NCBI GenBank assembly: GCA_910577415.1
Contig: CAJTLK010000007.1
Location: 12,550 to 34,231 of the forward strand
DNA: 21,682 bases
From: an uncultured Oscillospiraceae bacterium
GTDB lineage: Bacteria; Bacillota; Clostridia; Oscillospirales; Oscillospiraceae
Direction: 5' to 3'
Made by a program: the position numbers and the translations under genes. Shown piece by piece: positions 1 to 7,474 of this stretch. The notes under the pieces were generated by a model. That model searched no databases. It worked only from the letters and a program-made list of their open reading frames with translations, and was not told the DNA's origin. Every line of letters starts with the position of its first letter. The first letter of the stretch is position 1.

Positions 1-131
1 GGGACAAGCGGGTGCTTTTGGTGGACGACGTCCTCACTACCGGGGCCACCCTCTCGGAGTGCGCCAGGACCCTGCGTCTGGCGGGGGCGGAGGCAGTGGT
101 CTGTACCACGTTGGCGAGGGCGGAGAAGTAA
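1..131 (+). CDS. ComF-family phosphoribosyltransferase, C-terminal end (partial)
   Basis: The reading frame is open from the window edge (first full codon at 3) to a TAA at 129-131. It encodes about 42 residues with the PRPP-binding signature VLLVDDVLTTGATL, followed by a short tail ending in LARAEK. The acidic pair followed by TTGAT is the PRPP loop of type I phosphoribosyltransferases. A ComF/GntX-like protein is the likeliest source because the tail after the loop is short and ends in a Thr-Leu-Ala-Arg run, as in ComF proteins. ComF proteins are linked to DNA uptake in competent bacteria. The body of the gene lies outside the window, so other phosphoribosyltransferases cannot be excluded. 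Confidence 0.7.
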   Translation, partial: DKRVLLVDDVLTTGATLSECARTLRLAGAEAVVCTTLARAEK

Positions 132-158
132 CTTTTTGGCTTTTTTCCCGTTGAATGG

Positions 159-187
159 TTGAAAAGCCGGGAGAAATCGGCTATAAT
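159..187 (+). promoter_or_regulatory. Sigma-A-type promoter for mreB
   Basis: TTGAAA at 159-164 and a perfect TATAAT at 182-187 are separated by 17 bases. This fits a strong vegetative promoter between comF and mreB. A small CCGGC/GCCGG hairpin (227-243) lies in the resulting leader. Confidence 0.8.
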
Positions 188-276
188 GGTCTCCTGACGC
201 TGATCTTGGTGTAAAATCCAAGCCCTCCGGCAACAATAGCCGGGCGAGGTCAAATATATGAGAGCAGGTAATGAGT

Positions 277-1302
277 ATGTTTAGTAAAGATATCGGTATC
301 GATCTGGGCACCGCGTCCATCCTGGTCTATGTCAAGGGTAAGGGAGTGGTCCTCCGGGAGCCTTCGGTGGTGGCCATCGACAAGAATACCGGCAAGCTCC
401 TGAAGGTGGGCACCGACGCCCAACAGATGCTGGGCCGTACCCCCGGCAACATCGTTGCTATTCGCCCCCTGCGGGAGGGTGTTATCTCCGATTACGATAT
501 GACCGAGCGGATGCTCAAGGAGTTTATCCGCAAGGTCACTACTTTCCGCCTCTTTAAGCCCCGTATCATTATCTGCGTTCCCTCGGGGATTACTGAGGTG
601 GAGGAGCGCGCCGTCATCGACGCGGGCATCCAGGCCGGCGCCCGCCGGGTCTACCTCATTGAGGAGCCGGTAGCCGCCGCCATCGGCGCGGGTATCGACA
701 TCTCCAAGCCCGACGGTCACATGGTAGTGGACATTGGCGGCGGCACCTCCGACATTGCCGTCATCTCCCTCAGCGGCATCGTGGAGTCCACCTCCATCAA
801 GATCGCCGGCGACCAGTTCGACGAGGCGGTCATCAAGTATATCCGCCGCAAGCACAACGTGCTGGTGGGTGAGCGCACCGCCGAGGAGCTGAAGATGCAG
901 ATCGGCTGCGTCTTCCCCCCGGAGGAGGAGAAGAGCGTGGAGATCAAGGGCCGCAGCCTGATGACCGGCCTGCCCCAGGTCTTCACCGTCACCTCCAGCG
1001 AGATGATCGAAGCCTTTGAGGAGCCCTCCACCCGCATTCTGGAGGCCATCCACTCCGTCCTGGAGCGTACGCCTCCCGAGCTGGTGGCCGACATTTCCAA
1101 TAACGGCATCGTCATGACGGGCGGCGGCTCTCTGGTGCAGGGCTTTGACAAGCTCATCGAGTCCCGCACCGGCATCGAGACCCATGTGGCCGACGACGCC
1201 ATCTCCTGTGTGGCCTACGGCACCGGTAAGAGCCTGGAGAGCCTGGATGGGATGCAGGACGGCACCATCAACCTCTCCCGCCGCAAGCAGCTCAACGGTT
1301 AA
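277..1302 (+). CDS. mreB: Rod shape-determining protein MreB/Mbl
   Basis: This is a bacterial actin that polymerises under the membrane and guides the cell-wall elongation machinery. The 341-aa length is normal for the family. The N-terminus has the phosphate-1 loop DIGIDLGTAS, followed by REPSVVAI, GRTPGNIVAIRPL, the phosphate-2 loop VVDIGGGTSDIAVIS and the adenosine motif GIVMTGGGSLV. An ATG at 271 is also possible. The ATG at 277 gives the family-typical start MFSKDIG and sits 8 bases after AGG (266-268), whereas 271 would leave only 2 bases. The sequence has features of both MreB and Mbl, so the paralogue is not settled. It has its own promoter and ends at a strong terminator, so it appears monocistronic. 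Confidence 0.95.
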   Translation: MFSKDIGIDLGTASILVYVKGKGVVLREPSVVAIDKNTGKLLKVGTDAQQMLGRTPGNIVAIRPLREGVISDYDMTERMLKEFIRKVTTFRLFKPRIIICVPSGITEVEERAVIDAGIQAGARRVYLIEEPVAAAIGAGIDISKPDGHMVVDIGGGTSDIAVISLSGIVESTSIKIAGDQFDEAVIKYIRRKHNVLVGERTAEELKMQIGCVFPPEEEKSVEIKGRSLMTGLPQVFTVTSSEMIEAFEEPSTRILEAIHSVLERTPPELVADISNNGIVMTGGGSLVQGFDKLIESRTGIETHVADDAISCVAYGTGKSLESLDGMQDGTINLSRRKQLNG

Positions 1303-1316
1303 GGATAAATGGACAG

Positions 1317-1347
1317 AAAAAGCCCCGCCCACTGGGCGGGGCTTTTT
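1317..1347. terminator. Bidirectional terminator between mreB and murC
   Basis: A 14-base arm AAAAAGCCCCGCCC (1317-1330), the loop ACT, and the complementary arm GGGCGGGGCTTTTT (1334-1347) form a perfect stem. T tracts occur on both strands. It lies between two convergent genes, so it should stop transcription of both mreB and murC. Confidence 0.95.
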
Positions 1348-1355
1348 GAAGTTAT

Positions 1356-2732
1356 TTATTCACTCTTTACCAGGTTTTCGCCTACAGTGTAGATGTCTCC
1401 CGCGCCTACGGTGAGGATCAGGTCTCCCGGCTGGGCCAGCTCCCGCAGCCGGGCGGTGAGGGCCTTCAGGGTGGGGAAATACTCGCTGCCGGGGATGTGC
1501 TGGCACAGGTCCTTGGAGGAGATCCCCAGGTCGTTGTCCTCCCGGGCGGCAAAGATCTCCGCCAGCAGGGTCACGTCGGGCTGGGAGAGGACCTGGACAA
1601 ACTCGTCAAAGAGGGCCTTTGTCCGGGAGTAGGTGTGGGGCTGGAAGGCACAGATGACCCGCCGGTAGCCCAGGCCCATGGCCATGCTCAGCAGGGCCTG
1701 GACCTCGCTGGGGTGGTGGGCGTAGTCGTCGTAGACGTCGGCACCGTTGATCGTCCCCTTCTTTTCAAACCGCCGCCCCGCGCCCCGGAAGGCCCGGAGG
1801 CCCCGCTCTACCGCCTGGGCGGGAACGCCCAGGGAGAGACAGGCTGCCGCTGCCGCCAGAGCGTTGCGGACGTTGTGCTCGCCGGGGATCTGGAGCTTTA
1901 CGGTGGCCACGGTCTTGTCCTGGCAGATGATGTCAAAGGTGGGCAGACCGTGGTCGTAGGACAGGTTATCGGCGTGAACGTCGCCCTCGCTGAGACCAAA
2001 GGTGCGCAGAGGCCGGGTCTCCCCCTTGAGGGTGGTCATGGTGTTTTCGTCGTCCCGGTTGGCGATGATGAGTCCGGTGTCCTCCGGTACCAGGTCGGCA
2101 AAGGCCCGGAAGGAGTGCTCCACGTCCTCCAGGTCCTTAAAGAAGTCCAGGTGGTCGGCGTCTACATTGAGGATGACGGCGATGGTGGGGAAGAAGGAGA
2201 GGAAGGAGTTGCAGTACTCGCAGCTCTCCAGAATGATGGTCTCCCCATGGCCTACCCGGTGGCCAGCCCCCAGCAGGGGCAGAGTGCCGCCGATCATCAC
2301 CGTGGGGTCCATGTCGGCGGCCATGATGATGTGGGTACACATGCTGGTGGTGGTGGTTTTTCCGTGAGTGCCTGAGACGCACAGGGCGTTTTTGTAATGC
2401 TTCATGATCTCGCCCCAGGCCTGGGCACGCTCAAAGACCGGGATGCCACGGGCACGGGCGCCGGAAATTTCGGGGTTGTCATCATGGGCGGCGGCGGTGC
2501 GGATGACCAGCTGGGCGTCCCCCAGGTTTTCGGCGCTGTGGCCGATATGGACCTCAATGCCCAGGGAACGCAGATGCGCGACTGTACCGCTCTCCCGGAC
2601 GTCGGAGCCGGTGATGGTCATCCCCATGCCGTGGAGCACTTCGGCCAGAGGAGCCATAGATACGCCGCCGATCCCCACCAGGTGGGTGCGGCAGTTAGGG
2701 GTCAGATAAGAGGAAATATCAAGGTGAGCCAT
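1356..2732 (-). CDS. murC: UDP-N-acetylmuramate--L-alanine ligase MurC
   Basis: MurC joins L-alanine to UDP-MurNAc using ATP, the first amino-acid addition in peptidoglycan precursor synthesis in the cytoplasm. Visible landmarks are the N-terminal Rossmann-like segment HLVGIGGVSMAPLAEVL, the ATP loop GTHGKTTTT (residues 121-128), the central ligase motif ILNVDADHLDFF, and the C-terminal segment DDYAHHPSEV. The 458 residues match the family. An in-frame GTG lies 6 bases upstream at 2738. The ATG at 2732 is preferred because AAGG in the leader is about 10 bases from it but only 4 from the GTG. It is transcribed alone, divergently from cca, and converges on mreB. Confidence 0.96.
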   Translation of the reverse strand: MAHLDISSYLTPNCRTHLVGIGGVSMAPLAEVLHGMGMTITGSDVRESGTVAHLRSLGIEVHIGHSAENLGDAQLVIRTAAAHDDNPEISGARARGIPVFERAQAWGEIMKHYKNALCVSGTHGKTTTTSMCTHIIMAADMDPTVMIGGTLPLLGAGHRVGHGETIILESCEYCNSFLSFFPTIAVILNVDADHLDFFKDLEDVEHSFRAFADLVPEDTGLIIANRDDENTMTTLKGETRPLRTFGLSEGDVHADNLSYDHGLPTFDIICQDKTVATVKLQIPGEHNVRNALAAAAACLSLGVPAQAVERGLRAFRGAGRRFEKKGTINGADVYDDYAHHPSEVQALLSMAMGLGYRRVICAFQPHTYSRTKALFDEFVQVLSQPDVTLLAEIFAAREDNDLGISSKDLCQHIPGSEYFPTLKALTARLRELAQPGDLILTVGAGDIYTVGENLVKSE

Positions 2733-2805
2733 AGGCACACGACCTTTTTATAAGATTTTATGTGGAAAGGGGCAAAAGCGGCCCGGAAAGGCTATATTCA
2801 AAACC

Positions 2806-2834
2806 ATTATAGACCACCGGGAATAAATTGGCAA
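2806..2834 (-). promoter_or_regulatory. Sigma-A-type promoter for murC
   Basis: Read on the minus strand, TTGCCA (2834-2829), 17 bases, then a perfect TATAAT (2811-2806). The predicted start of transcription is about 60-70 bases before the murC start codon. Confidence 0.75.
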
Positions 2835-2839
2835 GAACA

Positions 2840-2868
2840 TTGTACGCCGACGCGCAAGGTGTTATACT
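2840..2868 (+). promoter_or_regulatory. Sigma-A-type promoter for the CCA-adding enzyme
   Basis: TTGTAC (2840-2845), 17 bases, then TATACT (2863-2868), 25 bases before the ATG of the cca gene. Only 5 bases separate its -35 box from that of the murC promoter. Confidence 0.75.
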
Positions 2869-2892
2869 TATTTGTGGTGAGGGGGGAGGAAA

Positions 2893-3876
2893 ATGACCTG
2901 GAAAAAGCTATCTGCCGGAGCTCGGGAGTGCCTGGAGAGATTGAAGAGCGCGGGCTATGCCGCCTATCCGGTGGGGGGCTGTGTCCGGGATGTGCTGCTG
3001 GGCCGGGAACCAGGAGATGTAGATATCTGCACCGCCGCCCACCCCGAAGCGGTGATGGCCCTTTTTCCCCGAGCCGTTCCTACCGGCATCGTCCATGGTA
3101 CCGTTACCATTCCCACAGAGGACGGAAACGTAGAGATCACTACCTTCCGCCGGGACGGGGACTATGCCGACGCCCGCCATCCCGACAGCGTCAGCTTTGA
3201 CGCGGGGCTGCTGGAAGACCTGCGCCGCCGGGATTTTACCGTCAACGCCATGGCAATGGACTCCGACGGAGAGGTCATCGACCCTCTTGGTGGCCGGAAG
3301 GACCTGAGGAGCAAGATCATCCGCTGCGTAGGAGAAGCGGACCGCCGCTTCTCTGAGGACGCTCTGCGGATGCTCCGGGGCGTACGCTTCGCTGCCCAGC
3401 TGGGCTTTGAGATCGAGGAAGGTACCCGTGCCGCCATGAGGAGGAATGCGCCTTTGACCGCTAAGGTCTCCCGGGAACGGATCAAGGCGGAGATGGAGAA
3501 GACCCTGCTTTCCCCCCGCCCGGAAATGGGGGGAGAAATGATCTCTCTGGGACTGCTGGCGCACCTTTATGAGTTCCCCAGGGAGTTCGGCCTTTCGAGC
3601 CTGGCAGCCCTTCCTGCCACGGCAGAAGAGCGCTGGCAGGGTTTTTGCTATGCTACGGGCTTCCCCATTACCGCTTTGCCGGTAGAGCGGAGGCTTCGCC
3701 GGGCGGTGGAGCACCCGGAGGCTAAGCTTATCCCCATGCTGGCCCTGACCGCCCAGGACTTGATGGAGTTGGGTCTCAACGGACCCGCCATCAGCGCCGC
3801 CCAAAAAAAATTGGCCCTTCATTTGTTGGAGCACCCCAAGGACAATACGGTGGAAAAGCTGAAGAAACTGCTGTAA
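2893..3876 (+). CDS. cca: tRNA nucleotidyltransferase (CCA-adding enzyme), short form
   Basis: This enzyme belongs to the class II poly(A) polymerase/CCA-adding family, which builds or repairs the 3' CCA of tRNAs without a nucleic-acid template. Motifs are VGGCVRDVLLGR (residues 27-38), the metal-binding pair in GDVDI (D42, D44), RRDFTVNAMA, and the base-selecting block ending in ERIKAEMEKTL. A strong GGGGGAGG ribosome site precedes the ATG. At 327 aa it is shorter than the roughly 400-450 aa usual for Firmicutes enzymes, and no HD-type metal site is visible in the C-terminal third. The tail (LTAQDLMELGLNGPAI) still resembles the CCA-enzyme tail domain. A-adding-only activity is possible if another paralogue exists. 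Confidence 0.88.
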   Translation: MTWKKLSAGARECLERLKSAGYAAYPVGGCVRDVLLGREPGDVDICTAAHPEAVMALFPRAVPTGIVHGTVTIPTEDGNVEITTFRRDGDYADARHPDSVSFDAGLLEDLRRRDFTVNAMAMDSDGEVIDPLGGRKDLRSKIIRCVGEADRRFSEDALRMLRGVRFAAQLGFEIEEGTRAAMRRNAPLTAKVSRERIKAEMEKTLLSPRPEMGGEMISLGLLAHLYEFPREFGLSSLAALPATAEERWQGFCYATGFPITALPVERRLRRAVEHPEAKLIPMLALTAQDLMELGLNGPAISAAQKKLALHLLEHPKDNTVEKLKKLL

Positions 3877-3915
3877 TGGGGGCCTCATACCGCCCTCCCT
3901 GACCGCATATACATA

Positions 3916-4076
3916 TGGAACCACTGAATCGATCCCCGAACACATCTTGCCGCCCAATTTTCCGTTTGACTGTGTTAAAAAACCTTGAAATCCGTCAGGA
4001 TTCCTACGGTTTTTTGCCTTATCAGACGAAAAATTTTGCTGACAATCTGTGTGCGTTGATTGATTCAGTGCTTCCA
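3916..4076. repeat. Long imperfect palindrome (MITE-like or structured RNA element)
   Basis: The left half starts TGGAACCACTGAATCGATC. The reverse complement of the right half starts TGGAAGCACTGAATCAATC. The two stay alignable inward through ACACA, TTG, AATTTT, CGT and AAAAAACC to a centre near 4001. The whole element is about 161 bp and would fold into one long imperfect hairpin. Because it is palindromic, similar peptides are readable on both strands (MEPLNRS... and MEALNQS...), which explains long but spurious open frames here. No clear target-site duplication is visible. It fills nearly all of the gap between cca and yqfC. Confidence 0.8.
3992..4015 (+). terminator. Terminator-like hairpin at the centre of the palindrome
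   Basis: CCGT-C-AGG (3992-3999, with one bulged C), the loop ATT, CCTACGG (4003-4009), then six T (4010-4015). It could end the cca transcript. It is the tip of the larger palindrome at 3916-4076. Confidence 0.55.
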
Positions 4077-4100
4077 CAGCGGGAATGGGAGGGCGTTTTT

Positions 4101-4379
4101 ATGGAGCGAAAAGAACGGAAAGACGGCCTTTTGGAGTGGACGGCCCAAGCCCTGGATATCCCCGGCCAGGCGGCGGGGCTGCCCAGGGTAGAGTTGGTGG
4201 GCCGCCATGAGCTGCGGATGGAGAACCACCGGGGCATCCTGGCCTATGGCCGGGAGGAAATCATCATCAGCGGAGGCAAGGTCATTGTAAAAATCATGGG
4301 CAGCGGCTTGGAATTGAAGGCTATGAACGCCTCGGAGCTGCTCATCACGGGAACGGTAACAGTAGTGGAACTGACATAG
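4101..4379 (+). CDS. yqfC: Sporulation protein YqfC (YabP/YqfC family)
   Basis: A 92-aa protein of the YabP/YqfC family, expressed in the mother cell during sporulation in Bacillus. Its biochemical role is unknown. The C-terminal half, GREEIIISGGKVIVKIMGSGLELKAMNASELLITG, has the alternating hydrophobic strands of this family. The frame is open upstream to 3915, but that extension translates the palindromic element. The ATG at 4101 follows GGGAGGG at a good distance and gives the family-length protein. It is followed 13 bases later by yqfD, as in other Firmicutes. Confidence 0.88.
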   Translation: MERKERKDGLLEWTAQALDIPGQAAGLPRVELVGRHELRMENHRGILAYGREEIIISGGKVIVKIMGSGLELKAMNASELLITGTVTVVELT

Positions 4380-4392
4380 GGGGGGATGGCCC

Positions 4393-5598
4393 ATGGCGGT
4401 TAGTCAAATGGTAAATCTGCTGCGGGGAAGCGTAAAGCTGGAGGTGGTGGGCGCCTTTCCTGAGCGATTTCTGAACCTGTGCGCCCAGCGTGGGGTGGCC
4501 TTTTGGGGCGTGGAGCAGCCCGACAGCCGCACCCTCCGCCTTACCGTGGCCTGGACAGACCGCAAGGGGCTGGAGGAACTGGCGGAGCGGACAGGCTGCA
4601 CCATCCGCCAGCGGGGGAAAAAAGGAATGCCTCCATTTCTCCTGGGCTTTAAAAAGCGCTATGCCTTTCTCACGGGCCTGGCCCTGGCGTTGGCGGCGGT
4701 ATGTGTCCTGTCCCGGTTCGTATTGGTGATCGAGGTGGAGGGCAACGAGTCGGTACCCAGCCAGATCATCCTCTCGGAGCTGCGCCGCCAGGGACTTCGC
4801 CCCGGCGTCTATGGACCATCCCTCCCCGTGCGGGAGATGACCAACGAGGCCCTGATCCGGCTGGAGGACCTGTCCTGGATGACGGTAAATCTCCACGGCA
4901 TCCGGGCCCAGGTGGTGGTACGGGAGAGAATCAAAAAGCCGGAGCTGCTGGATAAGAAGACCCTGGGGGACATTGTGGCGAAAGCCCCCGGCCTGGTCGA
5001 GCGCATGGAGGTGTGGTCAGGGGACCCGGCGGTGGCAAAAGGGAGCATCGTCATGCCGGGAGAGACGCTCATTCGGGGAAGCGTACAGATCGACCCACCT
5101 CAATATAGTGAGCTTCCCATTGAGTGGATGGCGGTTCGGGCCATGGGCAAGGTGGAGGGACGAACCTGGCGGACCATTGAGGCGTCGATCCCCCTAACAG
5201 CGGCGGTAAAGACCTATGATGGGGAGAAGACCACCCGCTGGTGGCTGTCGATTTTAGGGCGAAGGGTCAATTTTTTCCAAAACAGTGGAATTTCATATGG
5301 AAGATATGATAAAATAAGCAACGTATGGGAGCTTACCCTTCCTGGGGTGGGTGCGCTGCCGGCGGCGCTGGGCCGGGAGACCCTCCGCTCCTATGAGACC
5401 CAGAGTGTGACCATTGACGCTGTCGCGGCCCAGGCTATGCTGGAGGTCCAACTCCTCCAGCGGCTCCACGCTTTGCTGGGGGAGAGCGGGGAGGAGCTGA
5501 GCCACAGCTTTTCCGCCCAGGAGAGGGATGGGCTGCTCACCGTTACCCTTACCGCTGAATGCAGGGAGGAGCTGGGACGGTTTGTCCCCGCTTCCTAG
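4393..5598 (+). CDS. yqfD: Sporulation protein YqfD
   Basis: A 401-aa membrane-anchored sporulation protein. The cytoplasmic N-terminal part (about residues 1-88) begins MVNLLRGSVKLEVVGAFPERFLNLC. One transmembrane segment follows at about 90-113 (AFLTGLALALAAVCVLSRFVLVI). The remainder is extracytoplasmic, including VEGNESVPSQIILSELRRQGLRPGVYG, a POTRA/FtsQ-like pattern. Its length and position after yqfC and before phoH match the conserved yqfCD-phoH order. Mother-cell (sigma E) expression is known in Bacillus subtilis. No convincing sigma E promoter was identified here. Confidence 0.9.
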   Translation: MAVSQMVNLLRGSVKLEVVGAFPERFLNLCAQRGVAFWGVEQPDSRTLRLTVAWTDRKGLEELAERTGCTIRQRGKKGMPPFLLGFKKRYAFLTGLALALAAVCVLSRFVLVIEVEGNESVPSQIILSELRRQGLRPGVYGPSLPVREMTNEALIRLEDLSWMTVNLHGIRAQVVVRERIKKPELLDKKTLGDIVAKAPGLVERMEVWSGDPAVAKGSIVMPGETLIRGSVQIDPPQYSELPIEWMAVRAMGKVEGRTWRTIEASIPLTAAVKTYDGEKTTRWWLSILGRRVNFFQNSGISYGRYDKISNVWELTLPGVGALPAALGRETLRSYETQSVTIDAVAAQAMLEVQLLQRLHALLGESGEELSHSFSAQERDGLLTVTLTAECREELGRFVPAS

Positions 5599-5627
5599 AG
5601 GATATATGATACAAAGGAGAGACTGAC

Positions 5628-6596
5628 TTGATAGAACAGAGCATCAGCGTAGAGCGTTTGGAGGAGACCGTCAACCTCTTTGGCTCTATGGACGAGAACG
5701 TCAAGCTCATCGAAAGGGACCTGGACGTGACGGTGGTCAACCGGGACGGTGTGCTGAAGATCGCCGGGGAGGACGGGGAGAAGGTCATCTTTGCCGTCAA
5801 GGCCCTGAAGGGGCTTTTGAAGCTCATCGCCCGGGGGGAGAACATCACCGAGCAGAATGTGCGCTACATCCTGAACCTGGTGAAAGCGGGCAACGAGGAC
5901 AAGATCGGCCAGTTCTCCAACGACGTCATCTGTGTCACTGCCAAGGGTAAGCCCATCAAGTCCAAGACCCTGGGCCAGAAGAAGTATGTGGACGCCATTC
6001 GCAAGAACCTGGTGACCCTGGGCATTGGCCCCGCCGGTACAGGCAAGACCTACCTGGCGGTAGCTGCCGCCGTGGCCGCCTTCCGGGCGGGAGAGGTCAA
6101 CCGCATCATCCTCACCCGGCCCGCCGTGGAGGCGGGGGAGCGGCTGGGTTTTCTCCCCGGCGACCTCCAGAGTAAGGTGGATCCATACCTCCGGCCCCTC
6201 TATGACGCCCTTTTTGAAATGCTGGGGGCGGAGACCTACCAAAAGTATCTGGAGCGGGGGAATATCGAGGTGGCCCCCCTGGCCTATATGCGGGGGCGCA
6301 CCCTGGATGACAGCTTCATCATTCTGGACGAGGCCCAGAACACCAGCCGGGAGCAGATGAAGATGTTCCTTACCAGAATGGGCTTTGGAAGCAAGATCGT
6401 CATCACCGGCGACATCACCCAGATCGACCTGCCCAACGAGCAGGTCAGCGGACTGAAGGAGGCCATGCGGGTGCTGGACAAGGTGGAGGACATCGCCATC
6501 TGCCGCCTCACCGGCTCCGACGTGGTGCGCCACGTCATTGTACAGAGGATCATCGCCGCCTATGAACAAGACGAGGCCAAGCGGAAGAAAAAATGA
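5628..6596 (+). CDS. phoH: PhoH-family ATPase (PhoH/YbeZ)
   Basis: An RNA-associated P-loop ATPase that usually sits next to ybeY. Residues 1-120 form the small N-terminal domain. The Walker A loop is GPAGTGKTYLA (about residues 134-144) and Walker B is FIILDEAQN (about 230), followed by KIVITGDITQIDLP. The 322 aa are full length. The start is TTG at 5628, supported by AAAGGAGA about 8 bases upstream and by the family-typical opening IEQSISVERLEETVNLFG. In most Clostridia, ybeY or an HD-family membrane phosphohydrolase gene follows directly. Here about 1.9 kb of accessory genes intervene. Confidence 0.94.
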   Translation: MIEQSISVERLEETVNLFGSMDENVKLIERDLDVTVVNRDGVLKIAGEDGEKVIFAVKALKGLLKLIARGENITEQNVRYILNLVKAGNEDKIGQFSNDVICVTAKGKPIKSKTLGQKKYVDAIRKNLVTLGIGPAGTGKTYLAVAAAVAAFRAGEVNRIILTRPAVEAGERLGFLPGDLQSKVDPYLRPLYDALFEMLGAETYQKYLERGNIEVAPLAYMRGRTLDDSFIILDEAQNTSREQMKMFLTRMGFGSKIVITGDITQIDLPNEQVSGLKEAMRVLDKVEDIAICRLTGSDVVRHVIVQRIIAAYEQDEAKRKKK

Positions 6597-6710
6597 GAAC
6601 GCAACCGAAAGGTTGCATTTAGAAACCCCAAGGCCCTGGGCAAAATGGGACAAGTCCTCTATACTTTTCCCCATTCCAGCCCCAACGGGGGCTATGATAT
6701 GAGGTGCAGA

Positions 6711-7160
6711 ATGAGTATAGGCTCGAGACTGGCCCGGGAGAGACGAAACCGAAACCTGACCCAGGAGCAGTTGGCGGAAAAGCTGGGCGTGACCCGTCAA
6801 GCGGTCTCCCGCTGGGAGAGCGACACGGCCTACCCTGAGACCGACAAGATCGTCCGCATGGCGACCCTGTTCGGGGTAAGCTGCGACTATCTGTTGGGAG
6901 TGGCGGAGAGGGAGGGCGAAGCGCCCCCTTCCCCGGTGACCCGGCTGCTCCAGGCGGCGGTGGGGAAAAGACTCCTGCTCAGCTTCTATGAGGAAGAGAA
7001 CACCGTGGGCTGCCGCTGGTGCCAGATCTTGGATTTTGACGGCGGCTGGGCCAATGTGGAGTTCGTAAAGGATAAAAAAGGGGAGAAGCGGGACAGGCGG
7101 CTCATCCCCCTGTCATCCATTCGCACCATCACCATTCTCCCGGAGGGGGGTAAGGATTGA
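6711..7160 (+). CDS. XRE-family regulator with C-terminal beta-rich domain
   Basis: A 149-aa protein. Residues 1-64 form a helix-turn-helix of the XRE/Cro type (GSRLARERRNRNLTQEQLA, TRQAVSRWESDTAYPETDKI, FGVSCDYLLG). A linker is followed by a strand-rich domain (VGKRLLLSFYEEENTVG...ILDFDGGWANV...RRLIPLSSIRTITI). The frame extends upstream to 6645, but the ATG at 6711 follows GAGGTG and starts a canonical HTH. A short leader hairpin AGCCCC/GGGGCT lies at 6678-6693, and a weak TATACT box lies at 6660-6665. Its TGA overlaps the ATG of the next gene, so the two are translationally coupled. The target genes are unknown, and autoregulation is only a guess. Confidence 0.85.
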   Translation: MSIGSRLARERRNRNLTQEQLAEKLGVTRQAVSRWESDTAYPETDKIVRMATLFGVSCDYLLGVAEREGEAPPSPVTRLLQAAVGKRLLLSFYEEENTVGCRWCQILDFDGGWANVEFVKDKKGEKRDRRLIPLSSIRTITILPEGGKD

Positions 7161-7459
7161 TGGAGACTTTCGGATTACTCGGTTTTTTGCTGGGCATTTA
7201 TTCGCTGTCTAAGGTGAAGCGGCTGGAGCGTACCCTGCGGGAGAACAACATCCGCCCCGGGGGGATGGACTCGCTGGGGAACCAGCTCCGGCAGAAGGTA
7301 GGGCAGACGGTAATGGTGACACTCTATCAGGATGGGGGAAGTCCCTGCAAGGTGCTGGACGCCGATGAGGAGTGGGCGCACGTTCTCCGTAACGAGGGCA
7401 AGTGGAACCAGCGGGAGCTGCTCATCCGGCTCAGTGACGTGAAGCAGATCAAGGGATAA
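7160..7459 (+). CDS. Small membrane-anchored protein sharing a domain with the upstream XRE regulator
   Basis: A 99-aa protein of no recognised family. Residues 1-18 (METFGLLGFLLGIYSLSK) form a short hydrophobic anchor, followed by a charged helix (KVKRLERTLRENN). The C-terminal half reads VGQTVMVTLYQDGG...CKVLDADEEWAHVL...ELLIRLSDVKQI. It aligns by eye with the C-terminal domain of the preceding XRE protein (VG.....Y.....C..LD.D..WA.V...R.LI.LS.....). The ATG overlaps the upstream stop as TGATG, implying coupled translation. A membrane partner or sensor for the regulator is an inference. Confidence 0.7.
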   Translation: METFGLLGFLLGIYSLSKVKRLERTLRENNIRPGGMDSLGNQLRQKVGQTVMVTLYQDGGSPCKVLDADEEWAHVLRNEGKWNQRELLIRLSDVKQIKG

Positions 7460-7474
7460 GAGGGAGGAGAAAAA

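Noticed and set aside
138..168. GGCTTTT/AAAAGCC inverted repeat after comF as a terminator
   Set aside because: The stem is weak, the loop is 17 bases, and it overlaps the mreB promoter; probably chance.
250..1332. 360-codon open frame opposite mreB
   Set aside because: It is a mirror frame of a well-recognised gene and its low-complexity Gly/Asp/His/Leu composition is typical of antisense frames.
2908..4077. 389-codon minus-strand frame covering cca and the palindrome
   Set aside because: It is antisense to cca, and its N-terminal part is the palindrome read backwards; no family match.
3915..4100. N-terminal extension of YqfC
   Set aside because: It is a translation of the palindromic element; the ATG at 4101 has a proper ribosome site and gives the family length.
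6601..6616. GCAACC-GAAA-GGTTGC hairpin after phoH as a terminator
   Set aside because: The stem has only six pairs and is followed by ATTTAG rather than a T tract; at most a stable GNRA-loop hairpin at the end of the phoH transcript.
6637..6665. Promoter for the XRE gene at 6711
   Set aside because: TATACT is good but the -35 (TGGGCA) is poor; kept only as a remark in the gene entry.
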